Part shown: positions 61,191 through 64,000 of the stretch, one piece after another
How the letters are laid out: every line of letters begins with the position of its first letter
Position numbering within the stretch: the stretch's first letter is position 1
Assembly (NCBI GenBank): GCA_000727475.1
Contig: KL647299.1
Location: 3,271,615 to 3,335,614 of the forward strand
DNA length: 64,000 bases
Source: Sarcocystis neurona
Lineage: Eukaryota; Apicomplexa; Conoidasida; Eucoccidiorida; Sarcocystidae
Direction of reading: 5' to 3'
Translations under genes and position numbers: made by a program
The notes under the pieces: model-generated
Told to the model about the DNA's origin: nothing
The model's database searches: none
The model's input: the letters and a program-made list of their open reading frames with translations, nothing else

Positions 61191-64000
61191 AGCAATAGGA
61201 CTAATTCATTCTTGATATGTAAAGTGATGTCTTTGACTGGACGGCGTGTAGCAGGGCAACACAACCGAAGACGCACATCGGTCGAAGGTGGAATAGTAAA
61301 GCCCAAAACTAGTTGTTCCCCTCACGCACATGATATACACATAAAAAAGGCGTGTTGGGGATTTTTATATTTAGTTGAATGCGGGGTCTACGACCTTCGT
61401 TCTAGCCGCCTCTGTATAGAGGCTCGGGCAACGAGGTCTTCTCGAAGACAGACGCCTGCTCCTACACAAAGCAACGAAATGCAAAGCCTCCCTTTCGATG
61501 TTTCAGATGAGGTAGAGCTTTCTTTTACGTACACGCATTCGAGTGCATCTAAAATTGTCCATAATCTCGTTGAAGTGTGCGCTTTTATCACAAGATTGGG
61601 GGACGGGAGAGCCTTGCCAAATAGGACGATCCCTTTAAGTTGCTTGCAGCAGAGATGTGCAGTAGCTACCTACGGTGGAATCTGCATTTACTCGCAACGG
61701 TAACCCTACGCCTATACGCTTTTTCGCGCATCTGTGTGTATCGTACTCTTGTGAATGGCATTTCAAACACGTCCACTGGAGAAAGGCGTGGAAGTTCATT
61801 CTTCCTTAGTGGTTCACGAAAAGCGTGTTACACGTGTGTTTACGTTTGTATCTTCCGTTGGGAGAAAGACAAAACCCTGCAACGTATAGACAAACGCGGG
61901 GGCTATGCACTTGGAGCCATAGTTGTTCACGCCACACAAGACCTACAAGCCGGGGGGGAAGTAGTGGATGCCAGAGTACGTAGGAGGCCTTCGAGCGCGA
62001 ATACGAAGTTAACACAGTTGGACAGCAGGAATGAGTCGACACGCCTGGCTGGAACAGTTTTTCCGTGTGGCACGCGTGCTGACCTACACGTATATACATA
62101 TTCATCAGTACGAGCACATAGAAACATAAATAGATGAAAAGACGGATATACCTCAGGACAGTTCTTTACTTCTACTCCAGCATGAAATACTTGCGTTTTT
62201 GGTCGTACACCTTCAAGAGTCTTTCAAAATGCGCACATGCGCTGGCCGCTGGTGATCACTTCCTTAGGAGTCACTCTGCTGCTTGGGTATACAGGCACTA
62301 CTACTATTAACCTGGACGTTAGTAGGGCGGACCGTGTTATGGGACTGTGTGTTACATGCCTGCACTGACGTTTACCGCTCTGTTTTGGATGTTTCGAATG
62401 GCTGTAGTCTTGCCCCGGAAATTCTCTTTGTATTCCGTGCCACTCATCTGCGACGCCTTTACACCGTCTCCGTTATTCTAGATTCCTTAAAGGTGATTTG
62501 AAAAAACACTCGCTGCTTTTCCGTGTACTTCATTCTCCGCACTACACTCTGCCGTTTTCTTCTCGTGCAGAAACGCCCAGACACGCTACTTTTCGAAGTC
62601 GCACTGACGTGGACCACAGCCAAACGTCTATCACAAAGTGCTAACGTCTTTTGATTGCTGGCGGACCTGAAGGAAGGGACGGAGGATCCTGAGTCCATTG
62701 AACGTTATACCTTATTGCTGGTGTGATGGAAGTCGATTGCATTTCACGTTATACATATTTGGTCTTCTGATAGGCTGCAGCACATCCTTCATCCGTTCCT
62801 CCGGGGAGGAGTCGTGATACAACGTGAGACACGCAGACTTCCATGTGAGCAACTTCTTCAACAAAAAATGACTCGACACCGAAATGTACGCCGTGAAGTG
62901 ATCTGCAGTCAGCGAGTAGAACGTCCATGTAAAAGTTATGCGTCACTGTACGGTGAGACTTGTTGTTTGTGCGCGTCTCCCTCCCAGCTTCTAGATAGCG
63001 TGTACTGCAACGCGTTTGTTACATCGGTCACAAACGCGTCCTCGTGCAGCGGTGAAGTGGGAGTGATCTAAAAATGTTTGGCGTGCTGTAACTGTGGTTG
63101 CGAAGGTGTTATTCATGGAACGTGTCTGCAGCGTGTACGGCTGTGCTTCTTAAGCATTCGTTCGCACATACGGACTACAGCTACAACAAATATGTTCACG
63201 CGTTTCAGTATATACATACTGATATTGCATTTACCGTGGAGACAATCGTATGCGTGACCTTACACGTAAGCCTGTGCAGGCATGTGCACGTACTCTATCA
63301 CCCCTTGAATAGTTCAGTTGATAGACAGACGTACACACACACACACACACAAATTAAGTTGAAAGATAGATAATGGTACAGAGCCAATATGAATCATATA
63401 TAATGTACAGCCTTGTGTATACGATCTGTCCAGTGTTCAGTGTACCTGTACAGATGCAGCGTAGTATGTTACTACGACTTCACATAAACACGTATACCCC
63501 TGGGTCTGCGAATGTGTGCCTCCTCTCTCTTCCCGTGTATGCATAGATCATATGTAGGTTCACGTGTCTACATAATGTACACGAATAGACATCTGCGTAT
63601 ACGGACATATACGTGTGCAGTAATATATATATGATATGTTCACACGGCTGTACTTCCCGTCACCAGATTTGTCTGTGGAACCCCAAGTGCGCAAGGTACA
63701 CTCAAACCTCTCTACAATTGGCAAGCCACCTACGCTCGTGTCTGCGTCTTACGGCTGACAAGCGGACAGGACTACACAAGTGCACGACCGGATACGCCTA
63801 CGCGATGTCCACATCTGCGAGCACGCATTAGACTTTCATTTGCGTATATAGTTCCACCTGTACAAATGTGCAAACGTGTTAAGCGCGTTTTTTCACACTT
63901 CACAAAAGACACCTGCATCACATTTCCATCCGCATCGGACACTACGTGTGCACATGTGTACATCTTGAGATACACAAAAAGTTACGTATCCGTGACAAAA
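61191..64000. other. Sequence after the IPPc gene, no supported gene
   Basis: The first few hundred bases probably include the 3' untranslated region of the phosphatase transcript. Moderate plus-strand frames (61212-61703, 61640-62137) show no recognisable motif. Microsatellites return toward the end, with an AC run near 63333-63352 and a TA run near 63623. I see no RNA gene or mobile element. Confidence 0.55.

Overview
The window looks like nuclear DNA of a coccidian apicomplexan, most likely an Eimeria-type genome. This is inferred from three things. Long CAG/GCA tracts can be read as Ala, Ser or Gln runs. Genes have many GT-AG introns of 0.6-4 kb filled with simple repeats. Very dense TG/TA microsatellites alternate with repeat-poor blocks. 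No bacterial or organellar gene organisation, rRNA or convincing tRNA was seen.

Layout. 1-14.9 kb is repeat-rich. It holds microsatellites, a 1-kb TG/TA field, polypyrimidine tracts, CAG tracts at about 6.8-8.6 and 9.1-10.1 kb that may belong to one or two low-complexity protein genes, an 18-bp VNTR and a degenerate satellite of about 90 bp. 14.9-21.4 kb carries the 3' part of a plus-strand Vti1-like Qb-SNARE gene, whose last three exons join in phase and end in a C-terminal membrane anchor. 21.5-29.2 kb is repeat-poor and contains decayed minus-strand fragments resembling LTR-retrotransposon integrase and RNase H, plus small local duplications. 29.2-35.2 kb is a clean three-exon plus-strand gene for a protein of about 1550 residues with three CCCH zinc fingers. 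35.2-41.3 kb has no confident gene. From about 42.25 kb (possibly 41.35 kb) to 61.19 kb lies one very long plus-strand gene for an inositol-polyphosphate 5-phosphatase-type (IPPc) protein. Its short exons are scattered through microsatellite-filled introns and can be joined by matching splice phases. 61.2-64 kb holds nothing recognisable.

The three confident genes have housekeeping roles: vesicle fusion (SNARE), RNA binding (CCCH) and phosphoinositide turnover (5-phosphatase). Phosphoinositides and SNAREs both act in endomembrane traffic, but nothing in the sequence shows that these genes are co-regulated. All exon joins were made by eye from GT/AG sites, reading-frame phase and family motifs. 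They need transcript support, above all the two unresolved stretches of the phosphatase and the 5' ends of all three genes.
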